Source: Candidatus Avisuccinivibrio pullicola
GTDB lineage: Bacteria > Pseudomonadota > Gammaproteobacteria > Enterobacterales > Succinivibrionaceae
Length of the DNA stretch: 46,141 bases
Direction: 5' to 3'
NCBI GenBank assembly: GCA_018713485.1
Contig: DVOQ01000030.1
Coordinates: 1 to 46,141, forward strand
In this document: one piece after another, positions 8,415 through 16,156 of the stretch
Layout of the letters: each line of letters opens with the position of its first letter
How positions within the stretch are numbered: the stretch's first letter is position 1
Notes under the pieces: model-generated
Databases searched by the model: none
Told to the model about the DNA's origin: nothing
The model's input: only the letters and a program-made list of their open reading frames with translations
Made by a program: the position numbers and the translations under genes

Positions 8415-9488
8415 ATGGACCCGTATCTTCCCAAGACACTGTGCGTGTTAAGACTTTCGGCTTTAGGTGACTGCATCAGTGCTTTCGGTATGATGGGCGG
8501 CATTAAAAAAGCCTACCCCAAAGTTAAAATCACCTGGATTATTGACGAGCGCTTCGCTCCGCTCTTTATTAACCGAGACCGCGAGGATCTCATCCCGCTG
8601 GTTACCGTCAATTACAAAAAGTACGGCTTCAAGGCATTTTCGCGCCTCAGGAAGGAACTTAAAGGCCGCGAGTTTGACTGTCTCCTTAACATACAGACCT
8701 CGCTGAAGGCCTCAATGACCTCGCTTGCCGTCAACGCCAACGTCAAATACGGCTATGACAGCAGCCGCAGCCGTGAAGGACAGCGCTTCTTTACCGATCT
8801 GCGTGTCCCCTCTCCTGACGATCCGCATGTCTTAGCCGGCTTCATGGCCTTTGCCCACGAGGCGGGCTTTACTAAGGCGGAGCCTTACTGGGACTTTGAT
8901 CTTCAGGACAATGAACGGGAAGAGGCTTTAAGCCGTTTTGACAAGGACAGTATCTTCTTAATCTCTCCCTGTTCCTCCAAAGCCGCAAAGAACTGGACTG
9001 TAGAAGGCTATACCGCAATCGCCCGCCACGCCCTTGAACAGGGCTTTGCCGTGGGTCTTGTCGGCGGTGACAACGCCACGGAAAGAGCGGCCTGCACAGC
9101 CATTGAAAAGGCCTTAGACGGGCAGTGCGTCAACCTGTGCGGTCAGACGACGCTCCGTCAGCTGTTAGCGGTTGTCTCCGTCGCCTCCTTAGTGCTCTGT
9201 CCTGACAGCGGCACCCTGCACTTAGCTAACGCGCTTAACGTTCCCGTGATCGGCCTTTTTGCCATTCACTCCGAAAAGCGTGTCGGTCCCACCCGCTTCA
9301 TGGATCTCTGCGTATCGATTCACGAGCAGTTAGCCCGTGAGGAACTTGGCGACAGGGAAATCCCGTGGCGCTACCGCGTCAAAAAGGAAAACGCCATGCA
9401 GCTCATTACCCCTGACATGGTGCTCCCCGTCTTTAACAGAGCCGTCGCAGAGTACGTTCTTCCCCGTCTGCATAAGGATGAGATCTGA
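8415..9488 (+). CDS. opsX: GT9 heptosyltransferase, OpsX-type (probable LPS heptosyltransferase I)
   Basis: Predicted to add the first heptose to Kdo of the inner core. The protein has 357 residues. The N-terminal LRLSALGD is the GT9 first loop. SREGQRFFTDL near residues 120-130 and the following HVLAGFMAFA resemble OpsX of Pasteurellaceae. The donor site CPDSGTLHLA lies near residue 266. The classical heptosyltransferase I, WaaC, differs in this middle region. The OpsX-type enzyme of Haemophilus uses phosphorylated Kdo as acceptor, which matches the kdkA gene nearby. The assignment is by motif resemblance only, so another GT9 core transferase is possible. Its stop overlaps the coaD start by one base (TGATG). 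Confidence 0.72.
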   Translation: MDPYLPKTLCVLRLSALGDCISAFGMMGGIKKAYPKVKITWIIDERFAPLFINRDREDLIPLVTVNYKKYGFKAFSRLRKELKGREFDCLLNIQTSLKASMTSLAVNANVKYGYDSSRSREGQRFFTDLRVPSPDDPHVLAGFMAFAHEAGFTKAEPYWDFDLQDNEREEALSRFDKDSIFLISPCSSKAAKNWTVEGYTAIARHALEQGFAVGLVGGDNATERAACTAIEKALDGQCVNLCGQTTLRQLLAVVSVASLVLCPDSGTLHLANALNVPVIGLFAIHSEKRVGPTRFMDLCVSIHEQLAREELGDREIPWRYRVKKENAMQLITPDMVLPVFNRAVAEYVLPRLHKDEI

Positions 9489-9982
9489 TGGAAAAGCGTT
9501 TAGCCGTCTTCCCCGGCACCTTTGACCCGCCCACACTCGGTCATTTTGACATCATCACCCGTGCCCACAGGCTCTTTGACGAGGTTCTCGTGGCGGTGGC
9601 GAACAATCCCTCCAAGCACACCCTCATCTCCCTTGAGGATCGCATCGCCATGATGCAGGCGGCCACGCAGGATCTTAAGCGCGTACGCGTCGAGGGCTTT
9701 ACCGGTCTTCTGGTGGATTTTCTAAGAGAGCGCCACGCCCGCGTCCTCGTGCGCGGCGTGCGTACCGTCGCCGACTACGACTACGAAATTCAGTTAACCG
9801 GCATGTACCGCACCATGATGCCGGAACTGGAGATCGTCATGTTCCCCACCTCCGGCAATCTGTCCTTTATTTCCTCGACCCTGGTGCGTGAGGTCATCAT
9901 TCATCAGGGCGATGTCGGTCAGTTCGTCCCTGCCCCCATTGCCGAGATGATCCGCCTGAAATTCCTGCACCGCAAGGCATAA
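9488..9982 (+). CDS. coaD: Phosphopantetheine adenylyltransferase
   Basis: Converts 4'-phosphopantetheine and ATP to dephospho-CoA, the penultimate step of coenzyme A synthesis, in the cytoplasm. The 164 residues match the family length of about 160. The nucleotidyltransferase motif TFDPPTLGH spans residues 11-19 (the T-x-G-H version), RGVR lies near 90 and the ISSTLVRE motif near 127. Start: ATG at 9488, overlapping the upstream stop. The neighbourhood with waaA, mutM, rpmG and rpmB is the classical gammaproteobacterial one, although here a heptosyltransferase sits directly upstream. Confidence 0.96.
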   Translation: MEKRLAVFPGTFDPPTLGHFDIITRAHRLFDEVLVAVANNPSKHTLISLEDRIAMMQAATQDLKRVRVEGFTGLLVDFLRERHARVLVRGVRTVADYDYEIQLTGMYRTMMPELEIVMFPTSGNLSFISSTLVREVIIHQGDVGQFVPAPIAEMIRLKFLHRKA

Positions 9983-9998
9983 AGAGAGAGAGAGAGAG
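9983..9998. repeat. AG dinucleotide repeat, eight units
   Basis: A perfect (AG)8 run starts immediately after the coaD stop codon. It is a simple-sequence tract of the type that can change length by slippage, but here it lies in a 3' flank between convergent genes. Confidence 0.85.
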
Positions 9999-10133
9999 GC
10001 GGGTGTAAGCCCCCGGTGCTGAGTCGCCATCCCCCGGAGCTGTCAGACACGGTTACTTAAGGAAGAGCCCGCTGGCTCCTGTCCCTAAACCCGGGCCCGG
10101 GGCGCTTCTCCCTGACGGAAAAGCTCCTCATGT

Positions 10134-10793
10134 TTACTGAGACTGCAGCGCCTCCGTACGCGCCTTGATGACATCTCCGACTAAATCCCAGAACCCCTCT
10201 TCTTGCGAAGCGTAGTTACTGAGATCGGCATCAAAGAGATTGGTGTTGTCATAGACTCCGGAAAGGGTGCCGTGCGTAAGCGGAATCGCCCCTACTAAAC
10301 CATCGCTGTAGGTGGGGGATAATCCGACGTAAGCTATCTCAAAGGCTCCATCGTCGAGCTGACTTAAGGCAAACTGCACCTTAAGGCGCAGTTCCTGCCA
10401 GTCAGCGACCGCGTCCTTAAAAGAAACCTCCGAGCCTTCTTCTCCCGATAGAGACCTCATCACGCCGGCAAGAGCCGCACCGGTTTCGGCAATGGCAATG
10501 ATTTGCGGATCATTAAGGTCGTTACGGTGCTCCTCACCTAAGACGCACTGGAACTCAACGATGTTCTCACCGCGCACGCTCTCAAAACTCTCCCAGGAAG
10601 CCGTACCACTGACACAGTCATAGTAGTTTTCCAGAGCAGGACCTACCCTTACGGTGGTGGAGTATTCCGGTAACAGTCCCTCTTTCACCGTATCGACGGG
10701 AGAGCTCTTAAACAGATCCAGAATACCCGCCCGGGCCGCCGTCATCCCTATAAGAGACAGAACCATGGCTGCAGCTAAAGTTTTACAGTTCAT
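10134..10793 (-). CDS. Exported protein of unknown function
   Basis: I do not recognise a family. The 219-residue protein begins with a typical signal peptide: MNCK, then a hydrophobic core AAAMVLSLIGMTA, with likely cleavage after ARA near residue 22. Secretion to the periplasm is therefore expected. The mature part is acidic, with two cysteines (residues 59 and 83 approximately) that could form a disulfide. No membrane segment or known catalytic motif is visible. A GAGG ribosome binding site precedes the start. It ends before the convergent coaD and starts 116 bases after the mutM stop on the same strand, so it could be read from the rpmB operon. Confidence 0.75.
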   Translation of the reverse strand: MNCKTLAAAMVLSLIGMTAARAGILDLFKSSPVDTVKEGLLPEYSTTVRVGPALENYYDCVSGTASWESFESVRGENIVEFQCVLGEEHRNDLNDPQIIAIAETGAALAGVMRSLSGEEGSEVSFKDAVADWQELRLKVQFALSQLDDGAFEIAYVGLSPTYSDGLVGAIPLTHGTLSGVYDNTNLFDADLSNYASQEEGFWDLVGDVIKARTEALQSQ

Positions 10794-10909
10794 ACCTCAC
10801 CCTCTTCCTGTAGTGAGAACTCTGCCCGAGATTATACCTCACAGAGTTATAGGCAGTAACTTACAGATGCACCGTATTTCATCTGACGGCGGTGTATGGG
10901 TTCTTACCG

Positions 10910-11731
10910 CTAGCGCTGACAGTGCGGGCAGAAATAGGTATGGCGCTGTCCCTGCTCAATATACTCAATGGGAGTGCCGCAGCGCGGACAGGGCTCTCCC
11001 TTATGCCCGTAAACGTTGAGGTTCTGCACGAAGTAGCCGGGTTTTCCGTCCGCGCCCGAGAAATCGCGGATGGTGGTTCCGCCGCGGGCGATGGACTCCT
11101 CAAGGAGCACCCGCACTTCCTGCACAATCTGTGCGCATTCCTCAGGGCTCAGAGAGCGCGCCTCGCGTCGCGGATCGATGGCGGTTCTGAAGAGCACCTC
11201 GCAGGCGTAGATATTGCCCACGCCCACTACCACCTTGTTGTCCATAAGCACCTGCTTGACGGGCAGCCGGCGCTTTTGAAATTTCTCAAAAAGGTATGCG
11301 CCATTAAAGCCCTCTGAGAAAGGCTCGGGGCCTAAGTCCTTTAAAAAGGGCAGCGTGGTTAAGGGGTCCTCGCCTTCCTTTACGTATACCACGAGACCGA
11401 AGCGGCGCGGATCGTTATAGAGGATTTCCCTGCCGTCGTCCATCACGAGCGCAAAGTGATCGTGAAGCACCGGGGCAGTTTCCTCAGGCAGAACCCTGAG
11501 ATGCCCCGTCATGCCAAGGTGCACGACTAAGGAGCCCTGCGTGGTCGTGGCGAGAATGTATTTAGCGCGACGTTGTAAGGCCGTCACCGTCGCACCTTCC
11601 AGATTCTTAAGCTCGGGGGATAAGGGCAGGCGCAGTCTCTTTTCGCCGACGTAAACCCTGCGTACCTGATGCTTAAGGAGGGCCGGACGCACTCCGCGCA
11701 TGGTCACTTCAACCTCGGGTAATTCAGGCAT
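10910..11731 (-). CDS. mutM: Formamidopyrimidine-DNA glycosylase
   Basis: Base-excision repair enzyme that removes 8-oxoguanine and formamidopyrimidines and nicks the abasic site. The 273 residues match the family. The catalytic N-terminal PELPEVE follows the initiator Met. RRAKYIL near residue 55 includes the conserved lysine, and the helix-two-turn-helix segment lies around 155-180. The C-terminal zinc finger is CPRC...CPHC with 16 residues between the pairs. A GGGAG site precedes the ATG. It follows rpmB-rpmG on the same strand, an arrangement shared with E. coli. Confidence 0.96.
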   Translation of the reverse strand: MPELPEVEVTMRGVRPALLKHQVRRVYVGEKRLRLPLSPELKNLEGATVTALQRRAKYILATTTQGSLVVHLGMTGHLRVLPEETAPVLHDHFALVMDDGREILYNDPRRFGLVVYVKEGEDPLTTLPFLKDLGPEPFSEGFNGAYLFEKFQKRRLPVKQVLMDNKVVVGVGNIYACEVLFRTAIDPRREARSLSPEECAQIVQEVRVLLEESIARGGTTIRDFSGADGKPGYFVQNLNVYGHKGEPCPRCGTPIEYIEQGQRHTYFCPHCQR

Positions 11732-11752
11732 AACTTATCTCCCAGATATGAG

Positions 11753-11778
11753 CATGGGGCCCAAAGGCCCCATGTTTT
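11753..11778. other. Intercistronic hairpin between rpmG and mutM
   Basis: CATGGGGCC and GGCCCCATG form a perfect 9-bp stem around a CAAA loop. On the plus strand it is followed by TTTT, so as a terminator it would act against plus-strand transcription. On the minus strand, the direction of the operon, it lacks a T-tract. There it more probably blocks 3' exonucleases or partly attenuates mutM expression. Confidence 0.6.
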
Positions 11779-11782
11779 AGCA

Positions 11783-11798
11783 AATATATCGATATATT
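11783..11798. repeat. 16-bp perfect AT-rich palindrome
   Basis: AATATATCGATATATT is a perfect palindrome 16 bases past the rpmG stop, directly next to the GC-rich hairpin. Its role is unknown. The AT-rich composition stands out from the surroundings. Confidence 0.6.
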
Positions 11799-11814
11799 CG
11801 TTCTGCGAGAAGGC

Positions 11815-11985
11815 TTACTTAATCTTGCCTTCCTTGTAGACCACGTGCATACGCACCACGGGATCGTACTTCATCATCTCCAGCTTACCGGGGGTGGTAC
11901 GACGGTTCTTGGTGGTGGTATAGAAGTGACCGGTACCGGCAGAAGAATTTAAACGGATCTTTTCGCGACCGCCTTTCTTAGCCAT
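11815..11985 (-). CDS. rpmG: 50S ribosomal protein L33
   Basis: Small ribosomal large-subunit protein, 56 residues, read directly from the sequence. It begins [12 protein letters not shown], continues with [17 protein letters not shown] and ends YKEGKIK, the standard bacterial L33. There are no cysteine pairs, so this is the zinc-independent (C-minus) type. The start ATG (11983-11985) is preceded by TTAGGAG. It lies 18 bases after the rpmB stop. Confidence 0.97.
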   Translation of the reverse strand: MAKKGGREKIRLNSSAGTGHFYTTTKNRRTTPGKLEMMKYDPVVRMHVVYKEGKIK

Positions 11986-12003
11986 GATTCACTCTCCTAA
12001 AAA

Positions 12004-12240
12004 CTAAATCTTCTCACCGTTAGCACGCATATCGGCCAGAACGGCATCGATGCCCTTCTTGTCGATGGTGCGGATGGCCTTAGTGCTGACACGCAGTCTT
12101 ACGAAGCGGCCCTCACTCTCCACCCAGAAACGGTGAAACTTAAGGTTGGGAAGAAAACGGCGCTTAGCCGCATTCTTGGCGTGGGAACGGTGATTACCCA
12201 CAGCCGGGCGCTTGCCCGTTACTTGGCAAACTCTGGACAT
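12004..12240 (-). CDS. rpmB: 50S ribosomal protein L28
   Basis: Large-subunit ribosomal protein, 78 residues, beginning [12 protein letters not shown]. The ATG at 12238-12240 is chosen over an upstream in-frame codon because it gives the conserved N-terminus. The body [20 protein letters not shown] and the C-terminal [17 protein letters not shown] are typical. It is the first gene of the rpmB-rpmG-mutM unit and has a long upstream leader with two hairpins. Confidence 0.97.
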   Translation of the reverse strand: MSRVCQVTGKRPAVGNHRSHAKNAAKRRFLPNLKFHRFWVESEGRFVRLRVSTKAIRTIDKKGIDAVLADMRANGEKI

Positions 12241-12589
12241 GTTTTTCTCACACTCCAAATAAAACAACACGCGTCACGGTCAAATCCGTGACCTGGGCCG
12301 GACTTAACGCGGCAAAAGGCGCAAAGCACCCTCTCAGAACACATTAGTCCCTGAACCCACCAGGGTTCTATTACCTGACGTTTGACTTTAAAATTGCACA
12401 CGTCATCCTGCGCTTTCGCGCCAGGACACAACAAAGTGGGCGCATTTTATCACAAAGACCCCGCCTTGATCACATTTTTTCCAGGGCAATCAGCGCAGAT
12501 CTCCGTATTTTGCAGGAAGAGAGCGCTTTCTGTCACGTTCCTTCCCGTAAATCTCCGGCAAAAGCCGCGTAAAACAGGGCTTTGGGAGC
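12241..12589 (-). promoter_or_regulatory. Gene-free region with rpmB promoter and long structured leader
   Basis: On the minus strand a -10 TAAAAT (12444-12449) with a weak -35 TGATCA (12467-12472, 17-base spacer) gives a predicted leader of roughly 195 bases. The leader holds two stems: GAACCC/GGGTTC with an ACCA loop (12353-12368) and GTCACGG/CCGTGAC (12273-12292). The rest, 12473-12589, contains no recognisable element and is the 3' flank of the neighbouring gene. Confidence 0.45.
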
Positions 12590-13102
12590 TTACTTCGCTA
12601 ACTCCACGTATACATCAAAAGAGCCCTCAAGGGAGCTTATCTCAGAGAGCGGACAGGTGATAACGCCGATATTAACCTGGTAGCCGTACTGCTCTGAGAT
12701 CTCCTCATCCTCAAAAAGGATGGTAAACCACGGCGCATCCGTAGCGTAGTCGATATCGCCGTTAAGCCAGCCGTAATGCTCGTCCTCAGGCGCGTAGGGC
12801 AGCTCCTCAAAACGCCCGCAGAAATCGTGACTGTAGCGGTTCATGCGCACCGTAAGGGGCAGCTTCTCAATGAAAGCCTTCGCCGTCACGCTGTCATTAA
12901 GGAGCCCCGGGATGACCTTATCCCCAAAATGCATGAGGATGGGAGTGCCTTCCTTGAGCACGCGCGTGGGCATAGACGGATCGGCAGTCTGCATCACGGC
13001 CCCGTCTTTTGCGGTACGGAGAGCCCCACCGTCCGCGGCAACGGAACTTAAGGAAAGAAAACTTAAAGAAAGGATCGCGGCAACTTTTGACAACCTGAAC
13101 AT
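12590..13102 (-). CDS. Exported cyclophilin-like-fold protein
   Basis: A 170-residue protein with a signal peptide (MFRLSKVAAILSLSFLSLSSVAA, split by cleavage near residue 23), so periplasmic. From about residue 50 it follows the pattern of the cyclophilin-like family (Cyclophil_like2): a first strand ending in a short turn, then LLNDSVTAKAF, KLPLTVRM, an aromatic and acidic segment, GDIDYAT and FTILFEDEE. That family has a cyclophilin beta-barrel but no demonstrated prolyl-isomerase activity. Two cysteines (about residues 97 and 152) may pair. It is probably a single-gene unit. The family call is by pattern memory and is moderately sure; the biological role is unknown. Confidence 0.7.
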   Translation of the reverse strand: MFRLSKVAAILSLSFLSLSSVAADGGALRTAKDGAVMQTADPSMPTRVLKEGTPILMHFGDKVIPGLLNDSVTAKAFIEKLPLTVRMNRYSHDFCGRFEELPYAPEDEHYGWLNGDIDYATDAPWFTILFEDEEISEQYGYQVNIGVITCPLSEISSLEGSFDVYVELAK

Positions 13103-13288
13103 AACTCACTCCTAAGCTTAGGACACACCCTAAAACGGGCGCATCTCATGCTAAATGAGTATAGGAAGAGCCTCAGGCTGTGAAAAATACTCTTTTCTAA
13201 TGCGCTCTCATGCCTTCAGCGTATAGCTAAGGCCTAACAAAGGGAGACGCGGATTTCCCCCCGCGTCCCCCAACCTTAACAGTATTCT

Positions 13289-13885
13289 TTAAGGGAACTC
13301 GACATCCTTGAGTTCGCCGGCCTGTTCCGTAGCCACGCGCAGCAGATGCAGCGGCATGGTAGTACCGTCCTGAGGGTCACCTTCTAACTGCGCCTCGGTA
13401 AAGTCAGCAGGATTAATGCCCCTGACCTCCTGCAGATAGCGGAAGAAGGACTCACGTCCCTCCTCCTGGTAGAGATCGTCATCACGGCGCAGCTCTTCCT
13501 CGGTCAGCGGATGCAGGAAATAGTCCTCCACGGTAAAGCCCGCCTTATGCTGATAGTAAAGTCCCGAGAAGGTGTAGTCGCTTACCGTAGTATCGTCCTC
13601 ATGGAACCATAACACCAGATTTTTCTGCGTAATGGCGTAATTATTGGAAATCTTAAAGGGGATGAAGTTCGTGGGATCGGTGGTGAGATCGCCAAACACA
13701 TAGCCCCAGATGAGCTGATTGTCCTTAACGGTGCGCGCCGTTAAGGTCGGAGTGCCAAAACGGGCCTCGATCTGCGCTTTTGTGACTTCCCCGCGCGCAA
13801 CGAAAGATTCATCCCTATCGCTAAAAGAAACGCCACGATTGTAGATCAGTGCGCAACCCGCGGCGCGTTTTTTTTCTAAAACCGT
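13289..13885 (-). CDS. BamE/SmpA-like envelope protein without a normal start (possible pseudogene)
   Basis: The C-terminal 190 or so codons are open and read like an SmpA/OmlA-domain lipoprotein. After AAGCAL (Cys codon at 13853-13855, a plausible lipobox) comes GEVTKAQIEARFGTPT, then LIWGYVFGD and NLVLWFHEDDTTVSDYTFSG, which is the K/T-G-x-T then FG-P-T pattern of BamE-like proteins. A 40-residue tail adds an acidic region. There is no ATG, GTG or TTG in frame upstream of the Cys before the stop at 13901-13903. A good AAGGAG sits 7 bases before an ACG codon at 13883-13885. Even with that start, only nine residues precede the Cys and no hydrophobic core exists. Either a short deletion or substitution has disabled the signal peptide, or the sequence has an error near the A8 run at 13868-13875. 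Confidence 0.55.
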   Translation of the reverse strand, partial: TVLEKKRAAGCALIYNRGVSFSDRDESFVARGEVTKAQIEARFGTPTLTARTVKDNQLIWGYVFGDLTTDPTNFIPFKISNNYAITQKNLVLWFHEDDTTVSDYTFSGLYYQHKAGFTVEDYFLHPLTEEELRRDDDLYQEEGRESFFRYLQEVRGINPADFTEAQLEGDPQDGTTMPLHLLRVATEQAGELKDVEFP

Positions 13886-13919
13886 GAGAAAACTCCTTCT
13901 TTACGGTGCCGCTTCAGAG

Positions 13920-13950
13920 AAAAAACTTCCCGGAAGGAATTTCCGGGAAG
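13920..13950 (-). terminator. Rho-independent terminator of the otn/TRAP/BKACE operon
   Basis: Read on the minus strand, CTTCCCGGAA and TTCCGGGAAG form a 10-bp stem followed by six T. It lies about 20 bases after the BKACE stop and closes the eight-gene operon. Confidence 0.9.
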
Positions 13951-13972
13951 GCTGAGGATAACACTTAAGAGA

Positions 13973-14776
13973 TTAATAACCGATATGCAGGAAGGCACGG
14001 GCCTCGTCAGGGGTCATGACTTCCTTGTCCATGGCGTGAATGAGCTCGACGGTCTTCTTCACTAAGGGGGCGTTGGAGGTGACACGCGTATCCTCATCGA
14101 GGTAATCGCTGTCCTCAAAGCCCACGCGCACGGTCTTAGCGCCCATGCCTAAGGCGGCGGCGATAATGTCAAAGTTCTTGCGGTGCGCGTGCGTGATACC
14201 CCAGACGCTCTCCTCAGGGAGCATGGACAGCATCGCCGTCAGTGCCTCAGGGGTGGCCGGAGCCTCACCGCCATGACCTAAGACCACGCTGAAGAGCACA
14301 GGACGGACCATGGGATACTGCTGCATCAGAAGCCCCGTCTGATAGGAGTGACCGATCTCGAAGGTCTCGACCTCGGGGATCTTGTGATATTTGAGAAGCT
14401 GCTCCACGCAGTAACGCACATCGGCCGGGCGGTTCACATACACGGCCTCGCCTAAATTGGTGGAACCGACGTTTAAGGAGCAGGCCTCAACCAGATCAAG
14501 GGCAATGGGGGCGCAGCGCTCTTCAATGGTGAGATCGGAAACACCGCCCGTGGAGACCTCGATAATGATATCGCTGTCCTTGCGGATGAGCTTTAAGGTC
14601 TCGTTTAAAAGTTCCGTATCGGGAGTGAGCTTACCCTGAGGATCGCGCACGTGCAGATGCACCATGGCCGCGCCGGCCTCACGGCACTTTAAGACGTCAT
14701 CGGCAATGGCACGGGGATTGATGTCCGTGCAGGTAGCGGCTACGGGAGCCACGTTGATTAAAACCTTATCGCGCAT
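13973..14776 (-). CDS. Beta-keto acid cleavage enzyme (BKACE, DUF849) family protein
   Basis: BKACE enzymes condense a beta-keto acid with acetyl-CoA, giving acetoacetate and a new CoA ester; the founding member is the lysine-fermentation enzyme Kce. The 267 residues fold as a TIM barrel. VHLHVRD near residue 40 carries the two zinc histidines, EVSTGG lies near 73, LNVGSTN near 100, and VRVGFED near 217 has the conserved Glu. Substrate class cannot be assigned from sequence alone. It is the last gene of the otn/TRAP operon, separated from dctM by 104 bases containing a strong GCAA-loop hairpin, so its expression may be set apart. A GAGGTG site precedes the ATG. Confidence 0.87.
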   Translation of the reverse strand: MRDKVLINVAPVAATCTDINPRAIADDVLKCREAGAAMVHLHVRDPQGKLTPDTELLNETLKLIRKDSDIIIEVSTGGVSDLTIEERCAPIALDLVEACSLNVGSTNLGEAVYVNRPADVRYCVEQLLKYHKIPEVETFEIGHSYQTGLLMQQYPMVRPVLFSVVLGHGGEAPATPEALTAMLSMLPEESVWGITHAHRKNFDIIAAALGMGAKTVRVGFEDSDYLDEDTRVTSNAPLVKKTVELIHAMDKEVMTPDEARAFLHIGY

Positions 14777-14841
14777 TTAAAACACCTCAAAATCATTAAA
14801 CCTTGGGACGGGACTCTGCACCTCAGAACCCTGTCCCAAAG

Positions 14842-14861
14842 GGCCCCCCTTGCGGGGAGCC
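14842..14861 (-). other. Intercistronic hairpin between dctM and the BKACE gene
   Basis: On the minus strand GGCTCCCC and GGGGGGCC pair (one G-T wobble) around a GCAA tetraloop. No T-tract follows. Just downstream, TTGGGAC (14833-14839) can pair with GTCCCAA (14803-14809). These are likely RNA stability or processing elements within the operon. Confidence 0.6.
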
Positions 14862-14880
14862 TTGGGGAAGATAATGGAAA

Positions 14881-16146
14881 CTAAAGCAGGCAGAGCGAGA
14901 ACCACGGCACGAAGGTGACGAGGAGCAGAGCCACGAGAGACACGAGGAGGAGCGGAGTCACGCCCTTCATGATGCTCTCGAACTTGACCTTGGCGATATC
15001 TGCGGCCACGTAAAGGTTCGGGCCCACCGGCGGGGTCACCTGACCGATGGAAAGGTTCAGCACCAGCACCACGCCTAAGTGGATCATGTCAATACCGAGG
15101 GCCTTGGCGATCGGCATGATGATCGGCACTAAGATGAAGAGGGCGGAGGTATTGTCCATCACGCAGCCGGCACACAGGAACACGATGTTGATGAGCAGCA
15201 GCATCACGATCTTGTCCTGGGTTAAGGATAAGGCGAACTCGGTTAAGCGCGCGGCGATACCCTGCTCGGTTAACACCCAGGAGAAGATACCGGCGTTCAT
15301 GATGATGAGCAGGATGATACCGGTGGTCTTGCCCGTGGCGAATAAGGACTGCAGGAAGTTCTGTAACTTAATCTCCTTATAGACGAAGACACCCACAAGG
15401 AAGGAGTAAATCACGGCCACGGCGGCAGACTCAGTCGGGGTCAGAAGACCGGAGTAAATACCGCCTAAGACGATGATCGGGGAGAAAAGGCCCCATAAAG
15501 CGTCAATGAAGGCATCCCAGATTTCCTTGCCTGAGGCCATCTTGCCCTGACCGCCCCAGTTGTTCTTCTTGGAAATAAAGTAGGTATAGAGGCAGAGAAT
15601 GAATCCAAAGAGCATGCCGGGAACAATACCGGCGAAGAACAGGTCACCGATGGACTCGCCGGTGATCATGCCGTAGATAATGAAGGTAATCGACGGCGGG
15701 ATCACGGTGCCTAAGGAGCCGGAAATGGCGGACAGGCCCGAGGAGAAGCCGGCGTCATAGCCTTCCTTCACCATGGCGGGGATGAGGATGGAACCGATGG
15801 CGGCCACGGTGGCGGTACCCGAACCGGAGATGGCGGCGAAGAACATCGCGGCAATCACAGCCACGAACCCCATACCTCCCTTGATGCCGCCGAAGAAGCA
15901 GTTAGCTAACTTGATGAGACGCTTGGAAATACCGCCACAGTCCATCAGGGCACCGGCCAGAATGAAGAGCGGGATGGTCAGAAGAGTGAACTTCTGTACC
16001 GTAGCCTGCATCATCGAGGGCACGACGCCTAAGGGATCTCCGGTATAAATCAGGGTGAAAATACTGGCAAGACCCAGGGCGATAGCGATCGGGATGTTGA
16101 TAAAGATCATGATCGCCAGGCTGCCGAAAAGAATTAATTCAGTCAT
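14881..16146 (-). CDS. dctM: TRAP transporter large permease (DctM)
   Basis: Large membrane subunit of a tripartite ATP-independent periplasmic transporter, driving sodium-coupled uptake of an organic acid. The 421 residues carry about 12 hydrophobic segments. Family hallmarks include IPLFILAGALMDCGGIS near residue 57, AAISGSGTATVAAIGSILIPAM near 108 (split into two helices), ISGSLGTVIPPSI near 145 and the C-terminal QVTPPVGPNLYVA near 366. It starts 10 bases after dctQ, with an AGGAG site. The substrate is set mainly by DctP; context suggests a four-carbon sugar acid or derivative. Confidence 0.95.
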   Translation of the reverse strand: MTELILFGSLAIMIFINIPIAIALGLASIFTLIYTGDPLGVVPSMMQATVQKFTLLTIPLFILAGALMDCGGISKRLIKLANCFFGGIKGGMGFVAVIAAMFFAAISGSGTATVAAIGSILIPAMVKEGYDAGFSSGLSAISGSLGTVIPPSITFIIYGMITGESIGDLFFAGIVPGMLFGFILCLYTYFISKKNNWGGQGKMASGKEIWDAFIDALWGLFSPIIVLGGIYSGLLTPTESAAVAVIYSFLVGVFVYKEIKLQNFLQSLFATGKTTGIILLIIMNAGIFSWVLTEQGIAARLTEFALSLTQDKIVMLLLINIVFLCAGCVMDNTSALFILVPIIMPIAKALGIDMIHLGVVLVLNLSIGQVTPPVGPNLYVAADIAKVKFESIMKGVTPLLLVSLVALLLVTFVPWFSLCLL

Positions 16147-16156
16147 GTCTTAGCTC

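Noticed and set aside
10090-10101. CCCGGGCCCGGG palindrome
   Set aside because: GC-rich self-complementary run without T-tract or context; probably composition only.
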